Shown here piece after piece: positions 17,170 to 26,953 of a DNA stretch of 43,441 bases. The notes under the pieces were generated by a model. It did no database searches. It was not told the origin of the DNA and worked only from the letters and a program-made list of their open reading frames with translations. The number at the start of each line of letters is the position of its first letter. Position 1 is the first letter of the stretch. The stretch comes from Streptococcus equinus ATCC 9812 (GTDB taxonomy: Bacteria > Bacillota > Bacilli > Lactobacillales > Streptococcaceae). Location: the NCBI RefSeq assembly GCF_000187265.1, contig NZ_GL698429.1:885666-929106 (forward strand), in the 5' to 3' direction. The position numbers and the translations under genes were made by a program.

Positions 17170-17580
17170 CTATTTACTTTCCAATATTTCTGCCAAATAA
17201 GGAACAATTTTTTCTCCATCCAAATCATTCAAATCACTTATCCAACGATAGTCAGTATGTTCTTCGGGATTCAATGTAACAATTATTTCCTTATTCTTAG
17301 GAAGATGAGCATCATAAACTAATCTAGTGTATACAATACCATTATCTAAATTACTATCTTCATGAATAATATCATCTATTTTGATCTGAAGTCCTACTTC
17401 TTCAAGACACTCTCTGACAGCAGCAGCTTTCGGCAATTCCTCACTCTCAACACTTCCACCAGGAATATCCCAATAAAACGGATAAACATTATTTCTACCA
17501 TAGCTTGTGGCAACACGTTTTATCACTAAATATTTTTCGTGATACTTTATTAAACTATGTGCAATTAGTTTATTTACCAT
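17170..17580 (-). CDS. NUDIX hydrolase
   Basis: A 136-residue Nudix protein with the box GGSVESEELPKAAAVRECLEEVG (residues about 41-63), matching Gx5Ex7REUxEExGU in full. The REcLEE residues bind the catalytic metal. Such enzymes hydrolyse nucleoside diphosphates linked to another moiety; the substrate is unknown. It lies 15 bp after the smc stop with AAAGGG before its ATG, so it is probably the last gene of the rnc-smc transcript. Confidence 0.9.
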   Translation of the reverse strand: MVNKLIAHSLIKYHEKYLVIKRVATSYGRNNVYPFYWDIPGGSVESEELPKAAAVRECLEEVGLQIKIDDIIHEDSNLDNGIVYTRLVYDAHLPKNKEIIVTLNPEEHTDYRWISDLNDLDGEKIVPYLAEILESK

Positions 17581-17595
17581 TTTTTCCCTTTAATG

Positions 17596-20500
17596 TCATT
17601 CTACAAGATTTTCAGCATCTTTCAGCTTAACGGATACGATACGTGAAATTCCTGATTCTTGCATGGTTACCCCGTAAATACTGTCAGCAGCAGCCATTGT
17701 TCCCTTACGGTGAGTGACTACGATGAACTGACTTGATTTATCAAAGCGGTTGAGGTAATCACCAAAGCGTTTGACATTTGCTTCATCAAGCGCCGCTTCA
17801 ACCTCATCAAGAATGACAAACGGAATAGTTTTCACGCGAATAATGGCAAAGAGCAGAGCAAGAGCAGAAAGTGCTTTTTCCCCACCTGACATCAGGTTAA
17901 GGGATTGAATCTTCTTACCTGGTGGCTGAACAGAAATTTCAATTCCCGCTGTTAATAAGTCACCTTCTGTTAGTGAAAGGTCTGCAGAACCGCCACCGAA
18001 CATTTGTTTAAAGGTTTCTTTGAATGATTCACGAATAGCATTGAATGTCACTTGGAAACGAGATTTTACTTCGTCATCCATCTCGTTAATAGTGTCAAGT
18101 AGAAGATTCTTAGAGTGAACCAAATCTTCTTTTTGACCATTCAAGAATTCCAAACGTTCATTGACTTCATCGTATTGTGAAATAGCATCTAAGTTAATTG
18201 GGCCAAGTGCTTTAATACGACGGCGCAATTCTTGCAAGCGTTCACGAGCAGCCTCCATATTTTCAATAGTTTGGCTTGCTTCTTTTGCTTCTTCTAAAGT
18301 CATATGATAGTCTTCAGTCAAATCAGTTGAAAAGCCACGCAAACGTTCCGAAACTTGACTCACTTGTGCCTCAATTTGGGCTTGTTTGCGAATCAATTCT
18401 TCATTTTTCTGATTTTCTTTAGCAACTTGTTCTTCAAGCTCCTCAAGATTAGCTTCACAATCATCTAATTCAAATCGAAGACTAACTAAGCGCTCTTTTT
18501 CACTAGCTTTTCTTTCAATTGCTTCATCATGTTGTTTTTGTAAAGCTGGTAGATTTTCGACTTGATTATCACTAGCATGAAAGGCAAGTAACTCTTCACA
18601 TTTTGCTATTTCAGATTTGTTTTCTGCCAAGCTGATTTCAAGACGTGTCTTGTTAGCTGATTCAAACTTACGTTCACTCAAGAGCTCACGTTCTTGCAAT
18701 TTGGCTTGTGACAATTGTTGACGAAGATTATCAACTTTTTGCGTAATTGAGTTTTTGTTAGCTTTGATTTGCTCAATTTCACTAGTCAATTCTTGCTTAC
18801 GTTCTGCAATTGTTGTTAATTCAGCTTCAAAATGAGCTTTTTGAGCTTCCAAATCATTTGAACTGTGCTCTGTTCCGTTTTCCTCAAGTTGTTTGCAAAG
18901 CTGATTAACATCATTTAAACGCTCAGCCAATTGTTGATATTCAAGTTCAGCTTTTTGTTCAGCAAAGCGAGCTTCTTCACCTTGAGCTTTCAAAGTAGCT
19001 AATTGTTCTTTATTAGCTTGCAAAGTTTCTTGAAGTGATTGAACATGTTTTTCCTGCTTGATTTGGCTTGCTTGAAGCTCATTCAACTCAGCAATTAGAT
19101 TTTCAAGTTCTGGCTTGATAAACGTTGTGTTATTTTGACGATTAGCACCACCAGAGAATGAACCACCTGGACGAATTTCAGTTCCATCCAAAGTCACCAA
19201 ACGCACTTGATAATGCAGCGCACGCGCAGCTTTATTGGCATTATCGACGGTATCAAAGACAGCTGTCACTCCAAGAAGGTTTTGGAAGATATTTTCCAGA
19301 CGTTTATCATAGGAAACCAAACCGCTCGCCACACCAAGGAATCCTTGACTTGACGTCAAAATAGAATGGTTCTGCTGTGATAAGTGACGTGCTTTAATCG
19401 TTGTCAATGGTAAGAATGTCGCACGACCTTGACGATTTTGTTTCAAGAATGCGATTGAACGTTTTGCGGCGTTTTCATCTTCAACAATCACATGCTGACT
19501 TGAGCCGCCAAGTGTAATTTCAAGCGCCGTTTGGTACTTACGTTCAAAGCTCAAATGCTCACTCACCGCACCAATAATCCCACCAAGTTGACTAGAGGCT
19601 TGCAAAACTGATTTGACACCAGCATAGAAATTGCTGTGATTTTTGAGAATTGACTCAAGACTTGACTTACGAGCTTCTTTTGATTTGATGACATCAAGTT
19701 GATCAAACATTTTAGTTTGCTCAGCTTGATAATTTTTTTCAATTTGACTAATCTTGGCAAATAATTCTTGGTAAGCATCAAGTAATTCTTTAACCTTACC
19801 ACGTGTAGCTTCAAAAGTATCTAAAGCTTGTTTAGCATTTTCTTTCAATTCAGCTAAATTTGCCTTTGTCTGTGCCAATTCTTCAGATTTTGATTCTGAT
19901 AATTGTTTTTGATTATCGATATCAGCAATCGTCATGGTCAAACGGTTAGACAAATCTGCTTCTTTTTGCATCAAGCCAACAAATTCTTCACGTAATTTTT
20001 CAATGATTTGATCTGGATCTGTTGAAAAACGGTCCAATTCAGCTTGTAATTTTTGAATAGTAGCTGTTGTTTGAGTCAACTGGCTATCTAATTGCTCAAG
20101 CTGATTTTCTTTTTGTGCCAACTCTTCCCGTAAGCTTGCTTTGCTCTCTTTCAATTCAGCCAATTTTGTGCTAGCTGCTTGTTTTTTCTCTTCTTTTTGA
20201 CTTGATTCCAAAGCAAGCAAATCCATTTGGCGTTCAAAATCAGAAATAGCTTTGGTAATATCAACCAAACCTGCTTGTTTTTTCGCCATCTCTTCAGATA
20301 ATTGATGACGTTTTTCTTTTAAAGCTTGATTTTCTTTTTCAAACTTCTGACGTTGTTCATAGTAAGCAGATAGATTTGACTTAATTTCTGACAAATCTTC
20401 CTTTAGCTCACTCAAGCGTTCCATATCAGCTTGAATGTCTTCAACTAAAATATTTAAGTGAAGCTGTTTACGCTCGTCTTCTAAGCCAATAAATTCTTTA

Positions 20501-21135
20501 GCAACTTGTGCTTGACGTTCCAATGGCTTAACTTGCGCTTCTAACTCATAAATAATGTCATCCAAACGGTCCAAGTTGTCTTGAGTTTGATTTAGCTTAG
20601 TTTGCGTTTCTTTTTTACGAGTTTTGTATTTTAAAACACCGGCTGCTTCTTCAAACACCGCACGACGGTCTTCGGGTTTACTATTAAAGATTTCTTCAAC
20701 ACGCCCTTGGGAAATAACTGAGAATGAATCACGCCCCAAACCAGTATCCAAAAACAAATCATGAATATCACGTAAACGAACTTTACGTCCATCAATCAAA
20801 TATTCACTGTCACCATTTCGGTAAATGTGGCGCTCAACACGGATTGTTTCTTTGGCATCTTTAATGAAACCATCCGAATTATCCAAGTTAACAACAACTT
20901 GTGCGTAGTTAAGTGGCTTACGATTTTCAGAACCCGCAAAAATAACGTCTGGCATTTTGCCACCACGCAGATTTTTTGCAGAAGACTCACCAAGTGCCCA
21001 ACGGAGACTTTCAGTAATATTTGATTTACCAGAACCGTTAGGACCTACAACAGCTGTCACTCCCTTATCAAATTCAATTGTTGTCTTATCGGCAAAGGAC
21101 TTAAAGCCCTGCATTTCAATTTCTTTTAAATACAT
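17596..21135 (-). CDS. smc: Chromosome segregation ATPase SMC
   Basis: SMC condensin core: it forms a dimer with ScpA/ScpB and organises and segregates the chromosome. At 1179 residues it has Walker A GPNGSGKS (31-38) and a long first coiled coil (about 170-500). The hinge (about 505-660) contains GGIIGAVSEHL and RPGGSFSGG, followed by the return coil. The C-terminal ABC signature is LMSGGEKALSAL and Walker B is PFVILDEVEAALDE. Complete. The start MYLKEIEMQGFKSFADKT is canonical, yet no Shine-Dalgarno precedes it and the 146-nt gap to rnc is structured (see findings). Confidence 0.97.
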   Translation of the reverse strand: MYLKEIEMQGFKSFADKTTIEFDKGVTAVVGPNGSGKSNITESLRWALGESSAKNLRGGKMPDVIFAGSENRKPLNYAQVVVNLDNSDGFIKDAKETIRVERHIYRNGDSEYLIDGRKVRLRDIHDLFLDTGLGRDSFSVISQGRVEEIFNSKPEDRRAVFEEAAGVLKYKTRKKETQTKLNQTQDNLDRLDDIIYELEAQVKPLERQAQVAKEFIGLEDERKQLHLNILVEDIQADMERLSELKEDLSEIKSNLSAYYEQRQKFEKENQALKEKRHQLSEEMAKKQAGLVDITKAISDFERQMDLLALESSQKEEKKQAASTKLAELKESKASLREELAQKENQLEQLDSQLTQTTATIQKLQAELDRFSTDPDQIIEKLREEFVGLMQKEADLSNRLTMTIADIDNQKQLSESKSEELAQTKANLAELKENAKQALDTFEATRGKVKELLDAYQELFAKISQIEKNYQAEQTKMFDQLDVIKSKEARKSSLESILKNHSNFYAGVKSVLQASSQLGGIIGAVSEHLSFERKYQTALEITLGGSSQHVIVEDENAAKRSIAFLKQNRQGRATFLPLTTIKARHLSQQNHSILTSSQGFLGVASGLVSYDKRLENIFQNLLGVTAVFDTVDNANKAARALHYQVRLVTLDGTEIRPGGSFSGGANRQNNTTFIKPELENLIAELNELQASQIKQEKHVQSLQETLQANKEQLATLKAQGEEARFAEQKAELEYQQLAERLNDVNQLCKQLEENGTEHSSNDLEAQKAHFEAELTTIAERKQELTSEIEQIKANKNSITQKVDNLRQQLSQAKLQERELLSERKFESANKTRLEISLAENKSEIAKCEELLAFHASDNQVENLPALQKQHDEAIERKASEKERLVSLRFELDDCEANLEELEEQVAKENQKNEELIRKQAQIEAQVSQVSERLRGFSTDLTEDYHMTLEEAKEASQTIENMEAARERLQELRRRIKALGPINLDAISQYDEVNERLEFLNGQKEDLVHSKNLLLDTINEMDDEVKSRFQVTFNAIRESFKETFKQMFGGGSADLSLTEGDLLTAGIEISVQPPGKKIQSLNLMSGGEKALSALALLFAIIRVKTIPFVILDEVEAALDEANVKRFGDYLNRFDKSSQFIVVTHRKGTMAAADSIYGVTMQESGISRIVSVKLKDAENLVE

Positions 21136-21281
21136 AAAATAAGAGATAAAAAGACAAACAGCCTTCCTGAACTAGCAATCAAGAAATCACTATAATTTCT
21201 TAGTTGCCCTCTAGGCTACGCCAAATACGTATCAACCTAGGACAGGTTGGACATTTGCCTTACTAATTCCTTTCAAACGTC

Positions 21282-21968
21282 TTATTGAAGTAACGCTAAA
21301 GCATTTTTAGCAGCATCTTGCTCAGCCAATTTTTTAGATTTTCCGATTCCTTGACTTTTGGCTTCATCGTTGACATACACAGTCACTTCAAAAACCTTAG
21401 CGTGTGCAGGTCCAGATTCATTTGAAACACGGTAGTCAATCGTAACATCCCCATGACCTTGTAGTAACTCTTGAAGTGTTGTTTTATAATCTTTAACACG
21501 TTCAAAGTTACCTTTTTCAACTTGCGGAATCATAACTTGATTCAAGAATTTATTGACAGCTTCAACGCCTTGGTCCATCAAAAGTGCTCCAAGAAAGGCT
21601 TCAAACAAATCTCCTAAAATTGTGTCACGGTTACGTCCGCCAGATTTTTCTTCACCATTACCAAGTTTGATAAAATCATCAAAACCACAGTAACGTGAAA
21701 AACCAGCTAATGATTCTTCACGAACGATAACTGAGCGCATCTTAGAAAGGTCACCTTCTGGTTTCTTAGGATACTTTTTAAACAAGTATTGTGAAATCAA
21801 AAGTTGAAGAACCGCGTCTCCTAAAAATTCCAAGCGTTCATTGTGTGAAATGTTTAGGAGGCGATGTTCATTAGCATAAGATGTGTGAGTAAAAGCAGTG
21901 TCGAGCAAAGTAGTGTCTTTAAATGTGATACCAAAATCTCGCTGAAGTTTTGTATCTAAAGCTTGCAT
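21282..21968 (-). CDS. rnc: Ribonuclease III
   Basis: Double-strand-specific endoribonuclease for rRNA and mRNA processing. The product is 228 residues: an RNase III domain with the signature [14 protein letters not shown] (about 42-55), in which Glu and Asp bind catalytic Mg2+, and the second acidic patch ([10 protein letters not shown], about 118-127). A C-terminal dsRNA-binding domain (about 155-228) ends [16 protein letters not shown]. It has its own promoter and an 85-nt leader that can fold into a stem, and it precedes smc, as is usual in streptococci. Confidence 0.97.
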   Translation of the reverse strand: MQALDTKLQRDFGITFKDTTLLDTAFTHTSYANEHRLLNISHNERLEFLGDAVLQLLISQYLFKKYPKKPEGDLSKMRSVIVREESLAGFSRYCGFDDFIKLGNGEEKSGGRNRDTILGDLFEAFLGALLMDQGVEAVNKFLNQVMIPQVEKGNFERVKDYKTTLQELLQGHGDVTIDYRVSNESGPAHAKVFEVTVYVNDEAKSQGIGKSKKLAEQDAAKNALALLQ

Positions 21969-22059
21969 GATAAATCTCCCTTCAAAAAGTGGTCTATTAA
22001 TTTATAATCAAAGTATTTCTTGAGATGACTCAAGATAATTTTCTACTATAGACTATATC

Positions 22060-22068
22060 ATTATACCA
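22060..22068 (-). promoter_or_regulatory. rnc-smc promoter (extended -10)
   Basis: Minus-strand TGG-TATAAT, an extended -10 at 22060-22068. No good -35 hexamer is present at 16-18 bp, as is common for extended -10 promoters. Transcription from it would give an approximately 85-nt leader containing CTTGAGTCATCTCAAG (22019-22034). Confidence 0.5.
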
Positions 22069-22142
22069 AAAAATCTGTTAAAAGTGGGACTCAGCCATAA
22101 AATCACTTGAATTCTTTCTATTAAAGGTCACTTTTTAACATA

Positions 22143-22179
22143 AAAAACAAGCTTCGAAATATCGAAACTTGTTTTTTTT
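22143..22179 (-). terminator. Terminator of vicRKX
   Basis: CAAG(T/C)TTCGA / TCGAA(G/A)CTTG stem with A-run and T-run on both sides, immediately after the VicX stop codon. Confidence 0.85.
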
Positions 22180-22987
22180 AGATTTCAGTTAATGGCGTTG
22201 CTTCATCCGGTGACGTATCAAAAACAGTCATATCATGTCCAACCGCAAAATCAGCTTGCATCAAATTATTTTCCATAGTCATGTGAGCTAGTTCTTTGAT
22301 ATTATTTTCCTTACTCAAGTGACCAAGATAGATTTTTTTCGTACGATTACCAATGGTGCGAATCATCGTATCTGCACCATCCTCATTTGATAAATGTCCT
22401 CTATCAGATAAGATACGTTGTTTTAAGCTCCATGGATAAGAACCTGCACGCAGAATCTCAACATCGTGATTTGACTCAATCAAATAGCCATCTGCATTTT
22501 CAATGACGCCAGCCATTCTATCACTAACATAGCCCGTATCAGTCAAAACAACAAATGATTTGTTATCTTTCATCAAACGGTAAAATTGTGGGTCAACCGC
22601 ATCGTGGCTAACTCCGAAACTTTCAATATCAATATCACCGAAAGTCAATACTTTACCACGCTCAAAAACATGTTTCTGAGCGGTATCAAGTTTTCCAATC
22701 ATATTGCGCTCATCAATCATTTGCCAAGTTTTTTCATTGGCATAAACATCAAGATTGTAACGACGAGCAAGCACTCCAACACCCTTAATATGGTCGGAAT
22801 GTTCGTGTGTAATTAAAATAGCATCCAAATCTTCTGGTTTTCGATCAATATCAGCAAGAAGACTGGTAATTTTCTTACCAGTCAACCCTGCATCAATCAA
22901 AAGACGTTTTTGTGATGTTTCCACATAAAATGAGTTACCAGTAGAACCGGAAGCTAAGACACTATATTTAAAAGCATTCTCAGACAT
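22178..22987 (-). CDS. vicX: VicX / YycJ-type metallo-beta-lactamase-fold protein
   Basis: A 269-residue MBL-fold hydrolase. The metal-binding motif THEHSDH lies near residues 60-66, preceded by DAGLTG and followed by further His/Asp positions (VSHDAVD, DTGY, SNHD, GHLS). The B. subtilis homologue YycJ/WalJ is tied to coordination of replication and cell division; in streptococci vicX is cotranscribed with vicRK and its biochemical role is unsettled, with exonuclease activity proposed. Its ATG directly follows the vicK stop (TAG-ATG). Confidence 0.95.
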   Translation of the reverse strand: MSENAFKYSVLASGSTGNSFYVETSQKRLLIDAGLTGKKITSLLADIDRKPEDLDAILITHEHSDHIKGVGVLARRYNLDVYANEKTWQMIDERNMIGKLDTAQKHVFERGKVLTFGDIDIESFGVSHDAVDPQFYRLMKDNKSFVVLTDTGYVSDRMAGVIENADGYLIESNHDVEILRAGSYPWSLKQRILSDRGHLSNEDGADTMIRTIGNRTKKIYLGHLSKENNIKELAHMTMENNLMQADFAVGHDMTVFDTSPDEATPLTEI

Positions 22988-24340
22988 CTAGTCCTCGTCA
23001 TCCTCCCATTCGTCATAAATATCAGAATCCTTCTCATACGGAAGAACAATTGTAAAGGTTGAGCCTTTTCCATAAGTACTTTGAGCCCAAATAAATCCTT
23101 TGTGTTGTTTAACAATTTCTTTTGCAATCGCAAGACCAAGTCCTGAACCACCTTGAGCACGACTTCTAGCCTTGTCAACACGATAGAATCGGTCAAAGAT
23201 TAGCGGCAAATCTTTCTTAGGAATACCAAGACCTTCATCAGAAATTGAAATAATCAACTGTGTCTCAGTCGTCTTCATGCTGACAGTGATTTTACCACCA
23301 TCTGGCGAATACTTAATTGCATTATTAAGGATGTTATCCAGAACTTGCGTCATTTTATCTGGGTCAATTTCTAACCAGATAGACTTGATCGGATAATCTC
23401 TGACAATCTCATACTGCTTACCAGCGACTGTATGTTGACTCTTAATTTGGTCAAAACGGTTCAAAATTGATGTCATAAATGCTGTAAAGTTAGTCATTTC
23501 AACTTCAAGCTGAACAGTCTGATTATCAATTCGAGACAAATTGAGCAAATCAGAAATCATTCGAATCATACGGTTTGTTTCATCAAGAGAAATTTTAATA
23601 AAACTTGGTGCAATATCTTCTTTAAGTGCACCTTCATCCAAAGCTTCCAAATACGATTTCACAGATGTCAACGGTGTACGCAATTCGTGACTAATATTTG
23701 ATACGAATAAACGACGTTCACGGTCTTCTTTTTCTTGTTCCATTGTATCATGTAAAACAGCAATCAAGCCTGAGATAAAGCCACTATCACGACGATTCAG
23801 CGCAAAACGAATTCGCAAAGTGATAAATTCACCTGTCTCATCGCGACGATTTAGAACAATATCAGGTGTCTTAGAAACCAAATCATGGTAGGTATAATCG
23901 CTATCGTCCCCAAGAATATCAACAATATTCATTCCAAGAGCTTCTTCGCGTTCAAGATTAAGTTGCTGCTGAGCTGTCTGGTTAATCATAGTGATATTTC
24001 CAGAACGGTCAGTAGCTAAGACACCGTCAGTCATATAAGACAAAATACTAGCCAAACGATTTTTTTCCTGCGCAAGATTTTCCTGAGCCAAGCGAAAAAC
24101 CGTAGACAAGTCATTTAACCGACCAGCAAGTTCAGCCAAATCTCTATCTTTTTCAATAATGATGTCTTCAGTGTATTTACCAGTGATAAGCTCACGAACC
24201 TTACCACTCAAACGACGAATATTAACTGAAGTTCGATAATCTCTTATCGCTAAATGAATAAAATAAACAGCGACAAAAGCGAGCAAAAACAAGATTGCCT
24301 GCTCAAACAGATACTGATTCTGTGATATTATATTATTCAT
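22988..24340 (-). CDS. vicK: Sensor histidine kinase VicK (WalK)
   Basis: Membrane sensor of the essential WalRK/VicRK cell-wall system. In its 450 residues there is a single N-terminal transmembrane helix (about 13-32) and almost no extracellular loop, typical of streptococcal VicK. A HAMP (about 35-88) and a PAS domain (about 92-200) follow, then HisKA with His218 in [11 protein letters not shown], and HATPase_c with N box [10 protein letters not shown] and G boxes DEGLGIP and GSGLGLAI. The C-terminus is acidic (DEWEDDED). It overlaps vicR by 8 bp. Confidence 0.97.
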   Translation of the reverse strand: MNNIISQNQYLFEQAILFLLAFVAVYFIHLAIRDYRTSVNIRRLSGKVRELITGKYTEDIIIEKDRDLAELAGRLNDLSTVFRLAQENLAQEKNRLASILSYMTDGVLATDRSGNITMINQTAQQQLNLEREEALGMNIVDILGDDSDYTYHDLVSKTPDIVLNRRDETGEFITLRIRFALNRRDSGFISGLIAVLHDTMEQEKEDRERRLFVSNISHELRTPLTSVKSYLEALDEGALKEDIAPSFIKISLDETNRMIRMISDLLNLSRIDNQTVQLEVEMTNFTAFMTSILNRFDQIKSQHTVAGKQYEIVRDYPIKSIWLEIDPDKMTQVLDNILNNAIKYSPDGGKITVSMKTTETQLIISISDEGLGIPKKDLPLIFDRFYRVDKARSRAQGGSGLGLAIAKEIVKQHKGFIWAQSTYGKGSTFTIVLPYEKDSDIYDEWEDDED

Positions 24341-25043
24341 AAGACTTCATGTAATATCCAACACCACGACGTGTCAAAATATATTCTGGACGACTTGGTG
24401 TGTCTTCGATTTTTTCACGCAAACGACGGATTGTTACGTCAACTGTACGGACATCACCAAAATAGTCATAACCCCAGACAGTTTCCAAAAGGTATTCACG
24501 TGTCATTACTTGTCCCATGTGAGTTGCCAAATGATGCAACAATTCAAACTCACGGTGTGTTAATTCAATGTCTTCACCACGTTTTTGTGCCACAAATGCA
24601 TCAGGCAAGATTTTCAAGTCACCGATTGTGATTTCTGAGTTTGAAGAAGACGCATTTTCTTCAGCAACTGCAGATTCGATATTTTCAGTGCGGCGAAGGT
24701 GTGCTTTGACACGAGCCAACAATTCGCGGTTTGAAAATGGTTTTGTCACGTAGTCGTCAGCACCAATTTCAAGACCGATAACTTTATCAAATTCACTATC
24801 TTTTGCTGATAGCATAATAATAGGAATATGACTCGTTTTACGAACTTCTTTTGCGACTTCAAGTCCGTCCAATCCTGGCAACATCAAATCCAAAATAATC
24901 AAATCAGGATTTTCTTCTTCAAATTTTTCAATAGCTTCACGACCATCAAAAGCCGTAACTGTTTCGTAACCTTCTTTAGTTAAATTAAATTTAATAATAT
25001 CTGAAATTGGTTTTTCATCATCAACAATAAGAATTTTTTTCAT
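24333..25043 (-). CDS. vicR: Response regulator VicR (WalR)
   Basis: OmpR/PhoB-type regulator controlling cell-wall hydrolases and, in streptococci, glucan-binding and biofilm genes. The receiver domain (1-120) has acidic pocket Asp8/Asp9, phosphoacceptor Asp52 (LDLMLPG) and the Lys of TKPFS. The winged helix (about 135-236) contains [29 protein letters not shown]. It is 236 residues, complete, and first gene of vicRKX. Confidence 0.97.
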   Translation of the reverse strand: MKKILIVDDEKPISDIIKFNLTKEGYETVTAFDGREAIEKFEEENPDLIILDLMLPGLDGLEVAKEVRKTSHIPIIMLSAKDSEFDKVIGLEIGADDYVTKPFSNRELLARVKAHLRRTENIESAVAEENASSSNSEITIGDLKILPDAFVAQKRGEDIELTHREFELLHHLATHMGQVMTREYLLETVWGYDYFGDVRTVDVTIRRLREKIEDTPSRPEYILTRRGVGYYMKSYE

Positions 25044-25132
25044 ATGTCACCTCTTCAATTTATCAATAGAATAAAAAATTCTCAACCAACAATTCTATGT
25101 TATGTTATTTACAAAAATAACCACTGCCCTTT

Positions 25133-25161
25133 ATTATATCAAAATTCAATACTAATTGGAA
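25133..25161 (-). promoter_or_regulatory. vicRKX promoter
   Basis: Minus-strand TATAAT (25133-25138), with TTCCAA 17 bp upstream as a poor -35. It gives an approximately 85-nt leader ending in GAAGAGG before the ATG. This and the divergent glnQ promoter account for the 307-bp gap 25044-25350. Confidence 0.5.
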
Positions 25162-25250
25162 ACTTTGGCAACTTTTGAAACAATACAGTAATATTTTCAG
25201 GAAATATTAGCTCTTAGCTTTCTTGTAGTTATTTAAATTTTCTGAAACAT

Positions 25251-25280
25251 TTGACAGTTAACATGATTATGTGGTAATAT
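25251..25280 (+). promoter_or_regulatory. Promoter of the glutamine transporter operon
   Basis: A consensus TTGACA (25251-25256), an 18-bp spacer ending TGG (extended -10 feature), and TAATAT (25275-25280). Confidence 0.75.
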
Positions 25281-25300
25281 AAGTAAACACAAATACTTAT

Positions 25301-25319
25301 ATGTTAGAAAATCTAACAT
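25301..25319 (+). promoter_or_regulatory. GlnR operator
   Basis: ATGTTA-GAAAATC-TAACAT matches the GlnR/TnrA box ATGTNAN7TNACAT at every defined position, and extends to a 9-bp palindrome (25300-25320). It lies about 20 bp downstream of the -10, so GlnR bound there would block early elongation. GlnR repression of glutamine uptake genes under nitrogen excess is established in streptococci; that it acts here is inferred from the exact match. Confidence 0.85.
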
Positions 25320-25350
25320 AGAAAATCTTATCTTTGAAAAGGAGACAAGT

Positions 25351-26115
25351 GTGGCACTTATTGAATTTAAAAATGTTGAAAAATACTACGGCGACTATCA
25401 TGCGCTAAGAAATATTAATCTAGAGATTGAAAAAGGACAGGTAGTTGTTCTCCTTGGCCCTTCTGGATCTGGTAAATCAACACTTATCCGAACTATGAAC
25501 GCTCTCGAATCTATCGAAACAGGTAGTTTGAAAGTCAATGGACATGAACTCGATAACGCTTCTGCCAAAGACTTGGTTCAACTTCGTAAAGAAGTTGGCA
25601 TGGTTTTCCAACACTTTAACCTTTACCCACATAAAACCGTATTAGAAAATGTAACTTTAGCACCAATCAAAGTTCTCGGTAAATCTAAAGAGGAAGCCGA
25701 GGCAATTGCTGAGAAATACCTAACTTACGTTAATATGTGGGACCGCAAAGACTCTTATCCAGGCATGTTATCTGGTGGTCAAAAGCAACGTGTTGCTATC
25801 GCTCGTGGTTTGGCTATGCAGCCAGAACTTCTCCTATTTGACGAACCAACTTCTGCACTTGACCCAGAAACAATCGGTGATGTTCTTGCTATCATGCAAA
25901 ATCTTGCCAAAGAAGGAATGAACATGGTTGTCGTTACACACGAAATGGGATTTGCTCGTGAGGTTGCTGACCGTATTATCTTTATGGCAGAAGGTCAAAT
26001 CCTTATTGATACAACAGATGTTCAAGGTTTCTTTGATAATCCTACAGAGCCACGTGCTAAACAATTCTTGAGCAAAGTCATTAATCACACCAGTGATAAT
26101 GTCTCTCAACAATAA
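25351..26115 (+). CDS. glnQ: Polar amino acid (glutamine) ABC transporter ATPase
   Basis: A 254-residue ABC ATPase of the amino-acid importer type. It contains Walker A GPSGSGKS (residues 34-41), Q loop VFQHFNLY, signature LSGGQKQR, Walker B LLLFDEPTSALD and H-loop VTHEM. It energises the importer formed with the next three genes. The start is GTG 25351, with AAAGGAGA 5-6 nt upstream; the family starts MALIEFKNVEKYYG. It is the first gene of a four-gene operon with an exact GlnR box, which supports glutamine or glutamate as substrate. Confidence 0.95.
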   Translation: MALIEFKNVEKYYGDYHALRNINLEIEKGQVVVLLGPSGSGKSTLIRTMNALESIETGSLKVNGHELDNASAKDLVQLRKEVGMVFQHFNLYPHKTVLENVTLAPIKVLGKSKEEAEAIAEKYLTYVNMWDRKDSYPGMLSGGQKQRVAIARGLAMQPELLLFDEPTSALDPETIGDVLAIMQNLAKEGMNMVVVTHEMGFAREVADRIIFMAEGQILIDTTDVQGFFDNPTEPRAKQFLSKVINHTSDNVSQQ

Positions 26116-26125
26116 GGAGGCTCTT

Positions 26126-26938
26126 ATGAAGAAAAAAATTTGTTTAGCCGTTCTAGCTAGTCTCTCATTGCTCTTTATGAGCTTTTTCACTGCTTCAAAA
26201 ACTTTTGCAGATACAACATCTGAGCAGATTAAAAAAATCCAAGATGCTGGCGTTCTTAAAGTCGGTGTCAAACAAGACGTCCCAAACTTCGGCTATTATT
26301 CAGCTGAGAGCGGCAAATATGAAGGAATGGAAATTGATTTAGCGAAAAAAATCGCTAAGACACTTGGTGTTAAAGTTGCTTACACAGCTGTTACAACTCA
26401 AACTCGTGAAGCCCTTCTTGATAATGGACAAATCGATCTTTTGATTGCCACTTATACAATTACTGATGAGCGTAAAGCTTCCTATGCTATTTCAAATCCT
26501 TACTATTATGACGAGATTGGCTTTTTAGTTAATACAGGTAAAGGTTTAAAAACAATCTCTGACCTCGATGGTAAAACTATCGGAGTAGCTCAAGGTTCAA
26601 CAACTAAACTGACAATTGAAGAATACGGAAAAGCACATAACTTAAAATTCAAATTTGTTCAACTTGGTTCTTTCCCAGAACTCGCTATTTCACTTCACGC
26701 GAAACGTATCGATGCTTTCTCAGTTGATAAATCAATCTTAACAGGTTATGTCAGCAAGAAAACAACAATCATTAATGAAGGTTTCAACACTCAAGAGTAC
26801 GGAATTGCAGCTAAAAAATCAAATCAAGAAGTTATTGATTACGTTAATAGCTTGCTAGATGATTGGAAAGCTGATGGTAGTCTACAAAAACTCTACGATA
26901 AATATAATTTAAAACCTGCAAAAGCAGAGAATAATTAA
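26126..26938 (+). CDS. glnH: Amino acid ABC transporter substrate-binding protein
   Basis: A 270-residue periplasmic-binding-like (SBP family 3) protein: signal peptide (about 1-27, cut after TFA), then KVGVKQDVPNFGYY, the ligand-binding core (YEGMEIDLAKKIAK, TITDERK, GKTIGVAQGSTT) and the second lobe. There is no lipobox (no Cys near the cleavage site; the only early Cys is residue 6), so it is predicted to be cut by signal peptidase I rather than lipidated. ATG 26126 follows AAGGAGG by 5 nt. How it is retained at the membrane is not visible. The substrate is inferred from neighbours. Confidence 0.92.
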   Translation: MKKKICLAVLASLSLLFMSFFTASKTFADTTSEQIKKIQDAGVLKVGVKQDVPNFGYYSAESGKYEGMEIDLAKKIAKTLGVKVAYTAVTTQTREALLDNGQIDLLIATYTITDERKASYAISNPYYYDEIGFLVNTGKGLKTISDLDGKTIGVAQGSTTKLTIEEYGKAHNLKFKFVQLGSFPELAISLHAKRIDAFSVDKSILTGYVSKKTTIINEGFNTQEYGIAAKKSNQEVIDYVNSLLDDWKADGSLQKLYDKYNLKPAKAENN

Positions 26939-26953
26939 GAGAGGAGAATTGAC

